In this document: in pieces, positions 11,714-24,315 of the stretch | Layout of the letters: each line of letters starts with the position of its first letter | How positions within the stretch are numbered: the first letter of the stretch is position 1 | Origin: Candidatus Sodalis endolongispinus | Lineage (GTDB): Bacteria; Pseudomonadota; Gammaproteobacteria; Enterobacterales; Enterobacteriaceae | Direction: 5' to 3' | Assembly (NCBI RefSeq): GCF_018777395.1 | Contig: NZ_JAFJYC010000001.1 | Location: 2,108,001 to 2,172,000, forward strand | DNA: 64,000 bases | The notes under the pieces: model-generated | Seen by the model: the letters and a program-made list of their open reading frames with translations, nothing else | The model's database searches: none | Told to the model about the DNA's origin: nothing | Position numbers and translations under genes: made by a program

Positions 11714-14700
11714 TTAGTCTGTGATTTGCGCGTGCATTTACTGTACTGAAATCACTTGCGCGGTGGCGTCGGCGTTGAGCGACATTGCGGTGGCGAAGCC
11801 GCCGTTCAGCGTCGTGTCATAATGCACTTTATATTGCAGCGCGCTGCGCCGGATGAGTTTGGAATCCTCAATCGCCTGGCGGCCGGCGGTGGTGTTGACG
11901 ATATAGCTGTATTCGCCGTTTTTGATCCGGTCCTGAATATGCGGCCGCCCCTCATGGACTTTATTCACCAGACGCGGATTGATGCCGGCCTCGCCGAGGA
12001 TCACCGCGGTGCCGTGGGTCGCATCCAGTTCAAAGCCGTGTTTCAGCAGCTTAGCCGCCAGATCGACCACCCGGTCTTTGTCGCCTTCGCGCACCGACAG
12101 CAGCGCGCGACCGCTTTTCTTCATGCGCGACTGACTGCCGAGCATCGCCTTGGCGAACGCTTCGGCGAACGTCCGTCCCACCCCCATGACTTCGCCGGTA
12201 GAGCGCATTTCCGGGCCAAGGATCGGATCCACGCCGGGAAATTTGTTAAACGGCAGCACCACTTCTTTCACCGAGTAGTAAGGAGGGATAACATCGCGGG
12301 TCACACCCTGTTGCACCAGGGATTTGCCGACCATTACCCGGGCGGCCACTTTCGCCAGCGCCACGCCGGTGGCCTTGGACACAAACGGCACCGTGCGCGC
12401 GGCGCGTGGGTTGACCTCAATCAGGTACACCTTGTTATCTTTCACCGCGAACTGCACGTTCATCAGGCCCCTGACCTGCAGTTCAAACGCCAGTTTCTCC
12501 ACCTGCTGACGCATGACATCCTGGATCTCACGGCTCAGCGTGTAGGCCGGCAGCGAGCATGCCGAGTCGCCGGAGTGCACCACGGCCTGCTCGATGTGCT
12601 CCATAATACCGCCGATCAGCACGTTTTCACCGTCGCAAACCGCGTCCACGTCCACTTACACCGCATCGTCCAAAAACCGGTCAAGCAGCACCGGCGCATC
12701 GTTTGATACACTGACCGCGTTGTGGAAGTAGCGCAGCAGATCCGTATCATTGTAAACAATCTCCATCGCCCAGCCACCCAGAACGTAGGAGGGGCGGACC
12801 ACCAGGGGATAACCGATGGTCGCGGCTTTCTCCACCGCCAGATCGATAGTGGTGACGGTGGCATTGGCCGGCTGTTTCAGCCCCAAACGCTCGACCGCCT
12901 GCTGGAACCGTTCCCGATCTTCCGCCCGGTCGATAGAGTCCGGGCTGGTGCCTATCACCGGCACGCCGGCGGCCTCCAGCGCGCGGGCCAGCTTCAGCGG
13001 CGTTTGGCCACCGTACTGGACGATGACGCCTTTGGGCTTTTCGATGCGTACGATTTCCAGCACATCTTCCAGCGTCACCGGCTCGAAGTAGAGCCGGTCG
13101 GAGGTGTCGTAATCGGTGGAAACCGTCTCGGGATTACAGTTGACCATGATGGTTTCGTAGCCGTCATCCCGCAACGCCAACGAGGCGTGTACGCAGCAGT
13201 AATCAAACTCGATACCCTGCCCTATCCGGTTCGGCCCCCCACCCAGCACCATAATTTTTTCACGATCCTGATGCGGCTGGGATTCACACTCTTCGTCGTA
13301 AGTCGAGTACATATAGGCGGTATCGGTGGCGAACTCGGCGGCGCAGGTATCGACCCGCTTATACACCGGGTGCAAATCGTAGCTTTCGCGTAATTTGCGT
13401 ATTTCTGCCTCCGCTACACCCACCAGGGCGGCCAGCCGCTCGTCGGCGAAACCTTTGCGTTTCAGCTGGCGCAGAAAATCGGCGCTGAGCGCGGTGACGC
13501 CCCGCTCCGCCACGTCGTTTTCCAGCTTGACCAGCTCCTCAATCTGCACCAGGAACCAGCGGTCGATATTGGTCAGGTTAAACACGCCGTCCACGGACAT
13601 ACCGGCGCGGAACGCGTCTGCCACATACCAGATACGCTCGCCGCCGGCATCCTTCAGCTCGCGCCGCAGGGTGGTCAACGCTTCCGGGTCGTCAAGGTTA
13701 ACCTTGGGATCGAAGCCGCTGGCCCTCACTTCTAGCCCGCGCAGTGCTTTTTGCAGCGACTCCTGCTGGGTGCGGCCGCTGGCCATCACCTCACCTACCG
13801 ATTTCATCTGCGTGGTCAGGCGATCGTTGGTGCCGGCGAATTTCTCAAAGTTGAAGCGCGGGATCTTGGTGACCACGTAATCGATGGACGGCTCGAAGGA
13901 GGCTGGCGTGCGACCGCCGGTAATGTCGTTCATCAGTTCATCAAGGGTATAGCCCACCGCCAGCTTGGCGGCCACTTTGGCGATAGGAAAACCGGTGGCT
14001 TTGGAAGCGAGCGCGGAGGAGCGGGAAACGCGCGGGTTCATCTCGATAATGATAAGGCGGCCGTTTTTCGGATTGACCGAGAACTGGACGTTGGAGCCGC
14101 CGGTTTCTACGCCGATTTCACGCAACACCGCCATCTAGGCGTTCCGCATGATTTGGTATTCTTTGTCGGTAAGGGTTTGCGCCGGCGCAACGGTTATCGA
14201 GTCACCGGTGTGGATGCCCATCGGGTCAACGTTTTCAATGGAGCAGACAATGATGCAGTTGTCTTTTTTATCGCGCACCACCTCCATTTCATATTCTTTC
14301 CAGCCGATAAGCGACTCATCGATCAGCAGTTCGGTGGTCGGTGACAGATCCAGGCCGCGCTCGCAAATCTCTTCAAACTCTTCGCGATTATAGGCGATGC
14401 CGCCACCGGTGCCCCCCATGGTAAACGACGGGCGGATGATGCAGTGGAAACCAACGTCCGCCGCCACCGCCAGCGCCTCGTCCATGGTATGGGCAATGCC
14501 GGAGCGGGCGGTTTCCAGGCCGATTTTCTTCATCGCCTTATCGAAACGCTGGCGGTCTTCCGCTTTATCGATCGCATCGGCGGTGGCGCCAATCATCTCA
14601 ACGCCGAATTCTTTCAACACCCCCCCACGCTCCAGCTCCAGCGCGCAATTCAGCGCCGTCTGGCCGCCCATGGTCGGCAACAGCGCATCCGGCCGCTCCT

Positions 14701-14941
14701 TTTCGATGATTTTGCGCACCACTTCCCAGTGGATAGGTTCGATGTAGGTCGCATCGGCCATGTTAGGGTCGGTCATGATGGTGGCGGGGTGGTTGGAATT
14801 CACCAGCACCACGCGCTAGCCTTCCTCGCGCAGGGCTTTGCACGCTTGCGCGCCGGAGTAGTCGAACTCACAGGCCTGGCCGATAACGATGGGACCAGCG
14901 CCGAGGATCAGGATACTTTTTATATCGTTACGTTTTGGCAT
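11714..14941 (-). pseudogene. carB: carB, carbamoyl-phosphate synthase large subunit, four nonsense codons
   Basis: About 1075 codons in one frame and very close to E. coli CarB, but interrupted by four in-frame stops. TAG at 14816-14818 replaces Tyr (REEG-Y-RV). TAG at 14135-14137 replaces Ser (IMRNA-S-MAVL). TAA at 12656-12658 replaces Glu (DDAV-E-VDVDA). TAA at 11738-11740 replaces Glu a few codons before the native TAA at 11714 (ISVQ-E-MHAQI). There is also a 3-base insertion giving NSNHPATIM in place of NSNPATIM, and an LGGWAME for LGGRAME change. No frameshift. The start ATG at 14941 lies one base after the carA stop. The enzyme makes carbamoyl phosphate for arginine and pyrimidines; this copy cannot. 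Confidence 0.96.
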
Positions 14942-14942
14942 C

Positions 14943-16083
14943 TCAGGCTCCTGATACGTTTGACTGTGAGCGATAAGCGTTGATGAGCTCGATAAAGTGG
15001 TCGAACAGGGGTGCGGCGTCGTGCGGGCCATGGCTGGCCTCGGGATGCCCCTGGAAACTGAACGCCGGTTTCTCGGTGTGGTGCAGCCCCTGCAGCGTGC
15101 CGTCGAACAGCGAAGTATGGGTCACCCTGAGTGTGTCTGGCAGCGTTTTCTCATCCACCGCGAAGCCGTGGTTCTGGGCGGTGATCATCACCCGATCGGC
15201 CGCCAGATCTTTGACCGGATGGTTGCCGCCGTGGTGACCAAACTTCATCTTTACCGTCTTGGCGCCGCTGGCCAGCGCCAGCAACTGATGGCCAAGACAG
15301 ATGCCGAACAGCGGAATATCGGTGGTGAGGAAGGTCTGAATGGCGGCGATCGCGTAATCGCAGGTCGCCGGGGCGCCCGGGCCGTTAGCGAGGAAGATCC
15401 CATCGGGATCCATCTCCAGCACCGTTTCGGCCGGAGTCTGCGCCGGCACCACCGTCAATCGACAGCCGCGATCCACCAGCAGGCGCATAATATTGCGTTT
15501 GATGCCGTAGTCGTAGGCCACCACATGATAAGGCAACTCCGTCGCCGGCGCGGGCAGCCCACCGTCCAGTGTCCAACTGCCCTGGGTCCAGCTGTACTGT
15601 TCGGTGGTGCTCACCTCTTTCGCCAGATCCATGCCGTTCAGACCGGGGAATTCGCGGGCTTTGCGCAGCGCCAGCTGCGCGTCTGGGGCATCGCCGGCAA
15701 TGATACAGCCGCTTTGCGCCCCTTTTTACCGCAGCAAACGCGTCAGCTTACGGGTATCGATATCGGCGATGCCGACAATATTCTGCTGCTTCAGGTAGTC
15801 TGACAGCGTATCGCGATAGTTGCTGGCGATGAGCGGCAAATCGCGGATCACCAGCGCCTGCGCCTGCACGCGGGGGGATTCGTTGTCTGCTTCATTAGTG
15901 CCGGCATTGCCGATATGGGGATAAGTCAGGGTGACGATTTGGCGGGAATAGGAAGGATCAGTGAGGATTTCTTGATAACCGGTGATTGACGTATTGAAAA
16001 CCACTTCCCCCACCGCCGTGCCCTCTGCCCCGACCGTGGAATTGGGTTCCGTCTTCCAGAACCAACAGCGCTGACTTTATCAA
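14943..16083 (-). pseudogene. carA: carA, carbamoyl-phosphate synthase small (glutaminase) subunit, broken
   Basis: The native TTG start (16083, as in E. coli) and its N-terminus [17 protein letters not shown] are still readable. About 8 bases are then missing near 16030 relative to E. coli, shifting the frame. Further on, TAA at 15726-15728 replaces the Glu of TRLLR-E-KGAQ. The remaining frame, from [15 protein letters not shown] to the end, keeps the glutaminase nucleophile segment [12 protein letters not shown] and FQGHPEAS. Two conserved motifs have drifted: GPGDP reads GPGAP and PEASPGP reads PEASHGP, consistent with relaxed selection. A strong GGAGGG ribosome site precedes the TTG. Confidence 0.95.
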
Positions 16084-16549
16084 AACACCCTCCAAGTAAT
16101 ATTCAGTCATTATATTTGCATATTAATTCATTTAAAAGGGATGAATCAATGCAAAAATCACCTGTAAGGTAGAATTTTGGCAAATTGGGCGCATTTTAAA
16201 GATGACCCCGCACTTTGTCTACCCCAAAGGAACTATTTTTATCTTCTTTCGTCCCTTTTATGGAAATGACGGTGTGAACGGGCCAAAAAAGCGCATAAAA
16301 CTGACCGGGAAAACGGTTACCCCTCTCTTTTTTTCCTCAAGCACGGCATTTATTGCATGAAAAGGCGCTTTGAGCTGGAAAATTGCTTTGCACCGCAGGT
16401 CAAGCTGTAATTAATAGCCAATTACAGCCCATTAGAGTGAAAATCATTATCAAAGCAGGAAAAAACTACACCACTGACAATGGCATTATTTTTTTATAAT
16501 AAAATTATAAAGATAATTCATTGATCATTGATGTATCGCCTGAAAAAAT
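16084..16549 (-). promoter_or_regulatory. carAB upstream region with tandem ARG boxes
   Basis: 466 bases without a gene, AT-rich. On the minus strand two ARG-box-like palindromes lie at about 16113-16156 (TGAATTAATATGCA and TGCATTGATTCAT), placed as the ArgR operators over promoter P2 of E. coli carAB. The flanking sequence down to the ribosome site is also strongly E. coli-like. The distal part would hold the pyrimidine-controlled P1 promoter; I cannot place it. The operators survive although both genes are dead. Confidence 0.7.
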
Positions 16550-17395
<846 letters not shown>

Positions 17396-17629
17396 TCAGT
17401 TATCCTCAGGTTAACCGCGCCAAGGCGCCACCGCCAGCAGAAATCCGTTGTGATAATAAAATCGCGATAAGGCGCGCAGCCGATAAGCAACATCGCTGAC
17501 AGGCGGCTTTTTTTTGCGCGGCCCAGCGCACTTTGAATGATTATTCACCGCTAACACGTCAATACGTTTTTCCCCCGGTACAAAGCCGCTACACTTAGGG
17601 CTTGGCGGGAACCTTAACAAGAGGTCAGG

Positions 17630-18508
17630 ATGGAGACGTTTTTCAACGGCCCGGTGCGCCAGGTGGGCGATTATCGCGCCCTGCTGGGGGAGTCCCCGGT
17701 CTGGTGCAACCATAGCCAGTCGTTGCTGTGGGTAGATATTTTGCAGCACCGTTTGCTACGTTACTGGCCTGCGCGGGAGGTTATCGAGCAGCGGCCGCTC
17801 GCCACCCTGTTCAGCGCCGCGCTGCTCACCGAGCGCCGTGAACAGTTGCTGCTGGTGAGCGACCAGGGCATCCTGCTTTATCAATGGGACGATCATCAGG
17901 CGCAACCGACGTTGCTGTGCCCCTACCCGCGGGACGCAGCCGGCACCCGGCCGAACGAGGCCGCCATCGCCCCGGACGGTTCCCTATGGTTCAGCACCAT
18001 GGACATTAACGAGTCGGCGCCGCTTGGCGGCTGGTATCGTTTCGCGCCGGGCGATACCCGTCCGGTCAAGATGGCGGGCGCGATGACCATTTCCAACACG
18101 CTCGCCTGGCACGAAGATCGCGTCTGGTTTGCCGACAGCGCGTAACGGCTGTTCTTCTCGGCCAGCGGCCGGGGGATGCTGCCGCAGGAAATGCGCAGAC
18201 ACCCCGCCGATAATATGACGCCTGCCGGTTCGGCGCTCAGCCGCGATGGTGAGTTGATTACCGCCCGCTTTGGCCACGGTTGCCTGAGCCGCTACCGTAT
18301 CCGCCAGGGGACGCTGACGCTGGCCGAACATGTGCCGCTGCCGGTCATACAGCCCAGCTGCTGCGCTTTCGGCGGTACTGACGGCACGACGCTGTACATT
18401 ACCTCAGCGCGTAAGCAACTCACCGCCCCCGGCGAACTGGATGGCGCGCTGCTGCAGGTCGCCACCGCCACCAGCGGCGCGCCAACGTATCGATTCCGGT
18501 TCGATTAA
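17630..18508 (+). pseudogene. SMP-30/gluconolactonase-family protein, interrupted
   Basis: One frame with an in-frame TAA at 18143-18145 (WFADSA-stop-RLFF). The upstream part (about 171 residues, after a GAGGTCAGG ribosome site) shows the family's ESPVW near residue 24, GILLY, PNEAAIAPDGSLWFSTM and the ISNTLAWHEDRVWFADS strand. The downstream part continues with NMTPAGSALSRDGELITARFG and ends QLTAPGELDGALLQV, typical of the beta-propeller C-terminus. Some residues may also be missing near the stop. These enzymes are Ca/Zn lactonases for sugar lactones; the substrate is unknown. It occupies the position of rihC in E. coli. Confidence 0.85.
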
Positions 18509-18552
18509 GCCGCGCTGGCGATCTGCTCCGCCGACCAGGCCAAGGCCGCGAC

Positions 18553-18632
18553 GAAGGCGGCGATACTCCACCGAAGCCGGCGTTATTCCACCGAAGGTGG
18601 CGTTGCTCCACCGGAGGCGGCGTTATTCCACC
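18553..18632. repeat. 20-bp tandem repeat, four copies, at the ispH 3' end
   Basis: Four head-to-tail 20-base units at 18553, 18573, 18593 and 18613, each close to GAAGSCGGCGTTATTCCACC. The copy at 18613-18632 contains the last two ispH codons and its TAA; the other three lie downstream of ispH, and the array reaches close to the convergent SMP-30 relic. The unit is therefore a copy of the gene tail including the stop. Confidence 0.9.
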
Positions 18633-19573
18633 GTTTTCACTTCCAGGCGCAGCTCTTTCGGTACCTCTAACACGATATTCTCCTCGCGGCCGATGAGCTC
18701 TCTAGCATCTTCGGCGCCCAACGAGCGCAGGCGTTCAATCACCTGCTGTACCAGTATATCCGGCGCCGACGCGCCGGCGGTAACGCCGATGGTTTGCGTC
18801 CCCTGGAGCCAGCTTTCCTGGATGTCGCCGGCGCTGTCAATCAGATAGGCCGGCTTGCCGACCCGCTGGGCCAGTTCCGCCAGCCGGTTGGAGTTGGAGG
18901 AGTTTTTGGAACCGACGACCAACACCACATCGGCATCGGCGGCAAGACTGCGTACCGCTTCCTGACGGTTGGTGGTGGCATAGCAAATATCGTCCTTGCG
19001 CGGTCCGATAATAGCGTGGAACCGCGCGCGCAGCGCGTCGATGACATCTGAGGTATCATCCACCGACAGCGTGGTCTGGGTCATAAAACACAGGTTATCG
19101 ACGTTCTTGACCTTAAGCTGCCAGACATCCTCCGGCGATTCGACCAAATACATGCCGCCGGCGGGGTTATTGTATTGCCCCATGGTGCCTTCCACTTCAG
19201 GATGACCGGTATGGCCGATAAGGATAGCTTCGGTGCCTTTGCGGCTGGCGCGGGCGACTTCCATATGCACTTTGGTCACCAGCGGGCAGGTGGCGTCAAA
19301 CACGGTCAAATCGCGGCTGCGCGCCTCTGCCCGCACCGCTTGGGAAACGCCGTGGGCGGAGAAAATCAGGATAGAACCATCAGGTACTTCAGTAATTTGC
19401 CCAATAAAAATCGCTCCCCGCTGGCGCAGGGTATCGACCACATAGCGGTTATGCACCACTTCATGGCGCACATAGATAGGCGCGCCGTAAATCTCCAGCG
19501 CGCGCTCCACGATACTGATTGCCCGGTCAACGCCGGCGCAGAATCCACGCGGATTAGCCAGCAATATGCGCAT
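18623..19573 (-). CDS. ispH: IspH, 4-hydroxy-3-methylbut-2-enyl diphosphate reductase
   Basis: 316 residues, identical in length to E. coli. Last enzyme of the MEP isoprenoid pathway, making IPP and DMAPP with a [4Fe-4S] cluster. The three cluster cysteines are present (Cys12 in [10 protein letters not shown], then [11 protein letters not shown] and [13 protein letters not shown]), as are HEVVHN and the TGASAPD segment. The ATG at 19573 has a GGGAGG site; the extended upstream frame is inside fkpB. Its start overlaps the ancestral end of fkpB. Intact and essential. Confidence 0.96.
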   Translation of the reverse strand: MRILLANPRGFCAGVDRAISIVERALEIYGAPIYVRHEVVHNRYVVDTLRQRGAIFIGQITEVPDGSILIFSAHGVSQAVRAEARSRDLTVFDATCPLVTKVHMEVARASRKGTEAILIGHTGHPEVEGTMGQYNNPAGGMYLVESPEDVWQLKVKNVDNLCFMTQTTLSVDDTSDVIDALRARFHAIIGPRKDDICYATTNRQEAVRSLAADADVVLVVGSKNSSNSNRLAELAQRVGKPAYLIDSAGDIQESWLQGTQTIGVTAGASAPDILVQQVIERLRSLGAEDARELIGREENIVLEVPKELRLEVKTVE

Positions 19574-20027
19574 CGGTCGCCTCCCGTTGCGAATCAATCG
19601 TCAGCACTTCGATGTCGAACTACACCACTTTACCGGCGAGTGGATGGTTGAAATCGACGGTGATGGAGTCTTCGGCCACCTCGCTGATAAGCCCCGGCAT
19701 TTCGCTACCGTTGATACCGGTAAACAGCATAATAGTGCCCACCTCCGGCACCCCAGTCTCGATAAAATTGCGGCGCGAGTAAAACTGAATCAGATCGGGA
19801 TTGGACGGACCGAACGCCGCCTCCGGCGCCAGCGAGAAGGTTTTCCTGTCCCCCTGATGCAGGCCAAGCAACGCCTGTTCCAGCTCGGCGGACAGGCTAC
19901 CGTCCCCAAGCTGGAACAGCGCCGGTTTGTTCTCACGCCGGGTGGAATCGGCCAACTGCCCGTCCGCCAGTTTAAGATCAAAATGCAGCAATACCGCGCT
20001 GTCCGGTTGTACGGCGTGAGTCGTCAT
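19554..20027 (-). pseudogene. fkpB: fkpB, FKBP-type peptidyl-prolyl isomerase, truncated by an amber codon
   Basis: TAG at 19620-19622 cuts the protein to about 135 residues. Reading through gives [21 protein letters not shown] and a TAA at 19554, inside ispH. The lost segment contains the last core strand (E. coli VHFDIEVLEID), so folding is probably impaired. The rest is well conserved ([39 protein letters not shown]). Ribosome site GGGTGAAG before the ATG at 20027. It lies 4 bases after lspA in the ribF-ileS-lspA-fkpB-ispH run. Translation through this TAG would restore coupling to ispH. It might still be partly active. Confidence 0.85.
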
Positions 20028-20031
20028 CACT

Positions 20032-20538
20032 TCACCCTTTCTGCCTGTCGGATTTACCGGCGGGACGGCAAAAACCCTCCAGCACAATCAGTACGGCGCC
20101 GATGCAAATGCCCGCATCCGCCACGTTGAACGTCGGCCAATGCCAGTTGCCGACATAGAAATCGATAAAATCGATCACCACACCGTGCACCATCCGGTCG
20201 AACAAATTGCCCAGCGCGCCGCCGATAATCATCGCGTAGGCGGCATTTGACAGCCTGGCCCGCTTGTCCGAGCGATACATCATGACCAGCAACACCACCG
20301 CGATCACCACCGCGATCGCCGAAAACGCCCAGCGTTGCCATCCCCCTCTGTCCGCCAGAAAACTAAAGGCGGCGCCAGGGTTATGGGCATAGGTGAAATT
20401 AATAAACGGGATCACCGGCACCGACTCACCGAGCCAGAAATGCGTCATGACCCACTGCTTGCTGCCGAGATCCAGCGCCAGTACCACCAGCGCCAGCCAA
20501 AGCCAGCGCAGTCCCGTGGACATTATCGTATTATTCAT
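20032..20538 (-). CDS. lspA: LspA, lipoprotein signal peptidase II
   Basis: 168 residues with four membrane segments (about 12-30, 70-90, 97-115 and 140-160). Cleaves signal peptides of prolipoproteins in the inner membrane. The family motifs with the two catalytic aspartates are present: [23 protein letters not shown] and FNVADAGI. The ATG overlaps the ileS stop by one base (TGATG). Intact. Confidence 0.95.
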   Translation of the reverse strand: MNNTIMSTGLRWLWLALVVLALDLGSKQWVMTHFWLGESVPVIPFINFTYAHNPGAAFSFLADRGGWQRWAFSAIAVVIAVVLLVMMYRSDKRARLSNAAYAMIIGGALGNLFDRMVHGVVIDFIDFYVGNWHWPTFNVADAGICIGAVLIVLEGFCRPAGKSDRQKG

Positions 20539-23345
20539 CAGACAAACTTACGCTCTTCGCCCGGGCCGGCCACATTCGTGACGCAGCGCCCACAAATCTC
20601 CGGATGCTCGGCATGCTGGCCGATATCCGTCTCATAATGCCAGCAGCGCGGACATTTTTCCCCAGCGGCTTTCGCCAGGGCAATTTTCAGCCCCTTGAGC
20701 CATTCACACTGCACTGCATCATCGCCGGCATCGGCATAATCCGCGACCACCGCGCTGGAGGTGAGCAGCGCAAAGTAGAGTTCATCGCCCAGCTCGCGCA
20801 GCGAAGCGGCAGGGTCAGGCTCCGCATACAGCGTGACGCGGGCCTCCAGTGAACCCCCTATGCGCTTGTCCGCGCGCGCCTGCTCGATAACCTTGTTGGT
20901 TTCGCTGCGCACCTGCAACAGGGTTTGCCAATAAGCATCGTTCAATGGCTGAGCGGCGTCCAGTCCGAACAGTCCATCGTACCACTCTTCGGTGAAGACA
21001 TACTGCGCCCGTTCCCCCGGCATAAAGCCCCAGATTTCATCGGCGGTAAACGACATGATCGGCGCCATCCAGCGAACCAGGGCTTCAATAATATGATACA
21101 GCGCGGTCTGGCAGCTACGACGGGCAATACTGTCCGCTTTGGTGGTGTACTGACGGTCCTTAATGATATCCAGGTAAAAAGAGCCCATCTCGACGGAACA
21201 GAACTGCATCATACGCTGCACGACATTATGGAAATCATAGCTGTCGTAAGCGGCGACAATTTCCGCCTGCGCCGCTTGCGCGCGGCCCACCGCCCAGCGA
21301 TCCAGCACCACCATCTGCTCTGGACTGACGCTGTCGCGCGCCGGATCAAAACCGTTCAGGTTGGCCAACAGGAAACGGGCGGTATTGCGGATGCGGCGAT
21401 AGGCATCGGCGGAACGTTTGAGGATCTCATCGGACACCGCCATCTCGCCGGTGTAATCGGTGGAGGCCACCCAGAGACGCAGGATATCCGCGCCCAGCTT
21501 GTCCATGACCTGCTGCGGGCTGACCACGTTGCCCACCGATTTGGACATCTTCCGGCCCTGCCCGTCGACGGTAAAGCCGTGGGTCAGTACCTGACGATAC
21601 GGCGCCTTGCCGTGCATGGCGGTGGAGATCATCAACGACGACATAAACCAGCCGCGATGCTGGTCAGACCCTTCCAGATACATATCGGGCGCATGGCCTT
21701 CAAATTCCGGGCGCACCGCCACGACCGAGGAGAGCGTGGAGCCGGAGTCGAACCAGACATCCAGCGTATCCAGCACTTTGTGATAATGAGCGGCATCGTC
21801 ACCCAAGATCTCGGCCGGATCCAAATCCCACCAAGCCTGGATACCGTCTTGCTCGACCCGCTGCGCCACCGCTTCCATCAGTTCGATGGTACGCGGATGC
21901 AGCGCTTCGGTCTCGTTATGCACAAACATCGCCATCGGCACGCCCCAGGTGCGCTGACGCGAAATGCACCAGTCGGGACGGTTGGCGACCATGGTTTCGA
22001 TGCGTGCCTGGCCCCAGTCTGGGATCCACTGCACGTCCTCTATCTCCGCCAGCGACTGCTTGCGCAGGCCGCGCTGATCCATGCTGACGAACCATTGCGG
22101 CGTGGCGCGAAAGATAATCGGCGTTTTATGGCGCCAACAATGCGGATAGCTATGCTGCAGTTTTTCCACGTGCAGCAGAGCGCCGCTGTCGCGCAGCAGA
22201 TTGATAACCACATCATTGGCTTTAAAGACCTGCAAACCATCCAGCGTGCCCGGCAGATAGCAGCCGTCAGGGCCGACCGGGTTGGCGACCTCCAGGCCGT
22301 ATTGCTGGCCGATGACATAGTCGTCTGGGCCATGGCCGGGGGCGGTATGCACCGCGCCGGTGCCCGCGTCCAGCGTCACGTGCTGGCCGAGGATGGCCGG
22401 CACATCAAAGCCCATAAAGGGATGGCGGAATCGCAGCAGCTCCAGCGCGCTACCTTTGGCGCTGCCGAGCACAGTCCAACGCGTAATGCCGGCGCGCGCC
22501 ATCACACTGTCCACCAGATCGGCGGCCAGAATATAGCCTTGCCCTTCCACCTCCACCAAGTGATAGTCGAAGTCGGGATGGACGGCGATGGCGCGGTTGG
22601 CCGGCAAGGTCCACGGCGTGGTGGTCCAGATGACCAGGGAGACCTGGCCGGCGAAGTCCGCGGCGCCAAACTTGGCGGCGACCGCGCGGGCGTCATCGGC
22701 CGCGAAAGCGACGTCGATGGACGGCGAAGTACGGTCGTAGTATTCCACTTCCGCCTCCGCCAGTGCGGAGCGGCAGTCGATGCACCAGTGCACCGGCTTG
22801 GCGCCTTTATGCAGATGACCGTTGGCGATAATCTTGCCCAGCGCGCGGATGATATTCGCTTCGGTGGCGAAATTCATCGTCAGGTAAGGATGCGCCCAGT
22901 CGCCGAGCACGCCCAGGCGGATGAAATACTTCTTCTGCCCCTCCACCTGTTCGGCGGCGTAACGACGGCAGGCGGCACGGAATTCCGCGGCGCTGACCTT
23001 CTCGCCCGGCTTGCCGATGAGTTGCTCTACCTTCAATTCAATCGGCAGGCCATGGCAGTCCCAGCCCGGTACATAAGGCGAGTCATAACCCATCAGCCCT
23101 TTGGATTTGATGATGATATCTTTAAGAATTTTATTGACCGAGTGACCGATATGAATGCTACCGTTGGCATACGGCGGGCCGTCATGCAGTATAAATGCTT
23201 TTTTGCCCTTCCTGGCCTGACGAATAATCCCGTACAGATCCTGTTCATACCAACGCTCTAGCATGCCAGGCTCACGCTTGGCTAAATCGCCGCGCATGGG
23301 AAACCCTGTGTCCGGCAAATTCAGGGTATTTTTGTAATCAGTCAT
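20538..23345 (-). CDS. ileS: IleS, isoleucyl-tRNA synthetase
   Basis: 935 residues, against 938 in E. coli. Class I synthetase with an editing domain. Seen: the HIGH signature in [14 protein letters not shown] (near 58-70), the CP1 editing region with [12 protein letters not shown], the KMSKS loop [10 protein letters not shown] (near 602), and a C-terminal zinc finger ([12 protein letters not shown] and CGRCV). Part of the conserved ribF-ileS-lspA run. A 778-codon open frame on the other strand is only a shadow of its codon bias. Intact. Confidence 0.97.
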   Translation of the reverse strand: MTDYKNTLNLPDTGFPMRGDLAKREPGMLERWYEQDLYGIIRQARKGKKAFILHDGPPYANGSIHIGHSVNKILKDIIIKSKGLMGYDSPYVPGWDCHGLPIELKVEQLIGKPGEKVSAAEFRAACRRYAAEQVEGQKKYFIRLGVLGDWAHPYLTMNFATEANIIRALGKIIANGHLHKGAKPVHWCIDCRSALAEAEVEYYDRTSPSIDVAFAADDARAVAAKFGAADFAGQVSLVIWTTTPWTLPANRAIAVHPDFDYHLVEVEGQGYILAADLVDSVMARAGITRWTVLGSAKGSALELLRFRHPFMGFDVPAILGQHVTLDAGTGAVHTAPGHGPDDYVIGQQYGLEVANPVGPDGCYLPGTLDGLQVFKANDVVINLLRDSGALLHVEKLQHSYPHCWRHKTPIIFRATPQWFVSMDQRGLRKQSLAEIEDVQWIPDWGQARIETMVANRPDWCISRQRTWGVPMAMFVHNETEALHPRTIELMEAVAQRVEQDGIQAWWDLDPAEILGDDAAHYHKVLDTLDVWFDSGSTLSSVVAVRPEFEGHAPDMYLEGSDQHRGWFMSSLMISTAMHGKAPYRQVLTHGFTVDGQGRKMSKSVGNVVSPQQVMDKLGADILRLWVASTDYTGEMAVSDEILKRSADAYRRIRNTARFLLANLNGFDPARDSVSPEQMVVLDRWAVGRAQAAQAEIVAAYDSYDFHNVVQRMMQFCSVEMGSFYLDIIKDRQYTTKADSIARRSCQTALYHIIEALVRWMAPIMSFTADEIWGFMPGERAQYVFTEEWYDGLFGLDAAQPLNDAYWQTLLQVRSETNKVIEQARADKRIGGSLEARVTLYAEPDPAASLRELGDELYFALLTSSAVVADYADAGDDAVQCEWLKGLKIALAKAAGEKCPRCWHYETDIGQHAEHPEICGRCVTNVAGPGEERKFV

Positions 23346-23376
23346 TCGATTCTCGGTTCCGTTATCGGTTTGGGCA

Positions 23377-24315
23377 TTATTGGGGTGTCGCCAGTCCGAA
23401 ATAGTCGCGGGCGCTCACCACATCATTCGCGATTTGCTGTTTAATGTCGTCTAGCGAGGCAAACCGTTGTTCATTGCGCACTTTCGCGCGTATCACCACT
23501 TCGATATGGCGACCGTACACGTTCATATCCACATCCAGCAAATGCACTTCCAGCCGCTGGCGCAAACCGGCCACCGTGGGCCGGGTGCCGATATTGGCGA
23601 CGCCGGGCAAAGGCCGCTCGGCAAGGCCATAGACCTCTACCGCATACACGCCGTTTATCGGCGCCTGTCGCCCTTTTAGCGACACGTTAGCGGTCGGAAA
23701 GCCGATGGTTCGCCCCAGCGCATCGCCGTGCACCACGCGGCCAGAGAGACGGTATGGGTGCCATAACAGCATTTCCGCCTCCGCCAGCCTATCCTGCGCC
23801 AGCGCCTCGCGGACGGCGGTGCTGCTGATGCGCCGGCCGCCTTCGGTGTAGGTCACGGTGCTCATCACCTCAAACCCGGCCTCTTTCCCCGCCTGCTGAA
23901 GTAAGGCGAAATCCCCCTGACGCCGGGCGCCAAAGCGGAAATCGTCGCCGACGCCGATAAAGCGCACTCCCAGTTTTTGCACCAACAGATCGGTCACGAA
24001 CGCGCGTGCGCTTAGCGCCGCAAACCGCTGATCGAAGGTGACGCACACCGTCGCGTCCACGCCGGCGGCCGCCAGGTATTTCACCTTGTCCCGCAGCCGG
24101 GTCAACCGTGCCGGGGCGGCATCGCCGGCGAAATGTTCCTGTGGCTGAGGTTCAAAGATCATCACCATGACCGGCAAACCGCGACGGCGGCCCTCAGCCT
24201 GCAACTCTGCAATAAGCGCCTGGTGTCCGCGGTGAAAGCCGTCGAAGTTGCCGATGGTCAGCACGCACCCATGGTGACGTGGCTGTAAATTATGTATGCC
24301 GCGAATAAGCTCCAT
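23377..24315 (-). CDS. ribF: RibF, bifunctional riboflavin kinase/FAD synthetase
   Basis: 312 residues, against 313 in E. coli. Converts riboflavin to FMN and then FAD. Seen: the N-terminal nucleotidyltransferase [11 protein letters not shown], the [24 protein letters not shown] segment in pieces, ISSTAVR, and the kinase domain [13 protein letters not shown]. 31 bases separate it from ileS. Divergent from rpsT. Intact. Confidence 0.95.
   Translation of the reverse strand: MELIRGIHNLQPRHHGCVLTIGNFDGFHRGHQALIAELQAEGRRRGLPVMVMIFEPQPQEHFAGDAAPARLTRLRDKVKYLAAAGVDATVCVTFDQRFAALSARAFVTDLLVQKLGVRFIGVGDDFRFGARRQGDFALLQQAGKEAGFEVMSTVTYTEGGRRISSTAVREALAQDRLAEAEMLLWHPYRLSGRVVHGDALGRTIGFPTANVSLKGRQAPINGVYAVEVYGLAERPLPGVANIGTRPTVAGLRQRLEVHLLDVDMNVYGRHIEVVIRAKVRNEQRFASLDDIKQQIANDVVSARDYFGLATPQ

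Noticed and set aside
18553..18632. CRISPR-like array
   Set aside because: Units are directly adjacent with no spacers, and one contains the ispH stop codon. No cas genes in the window.
20925..23261. A 778-codon open frame on the plus strand opposite ileS
   Set aside because: It mirrors the codon bias of a fully conserved ileS and encodes no recognisable domain. Similar long mirror frames exist opposite lptD, dnaK, carB and pdxA.
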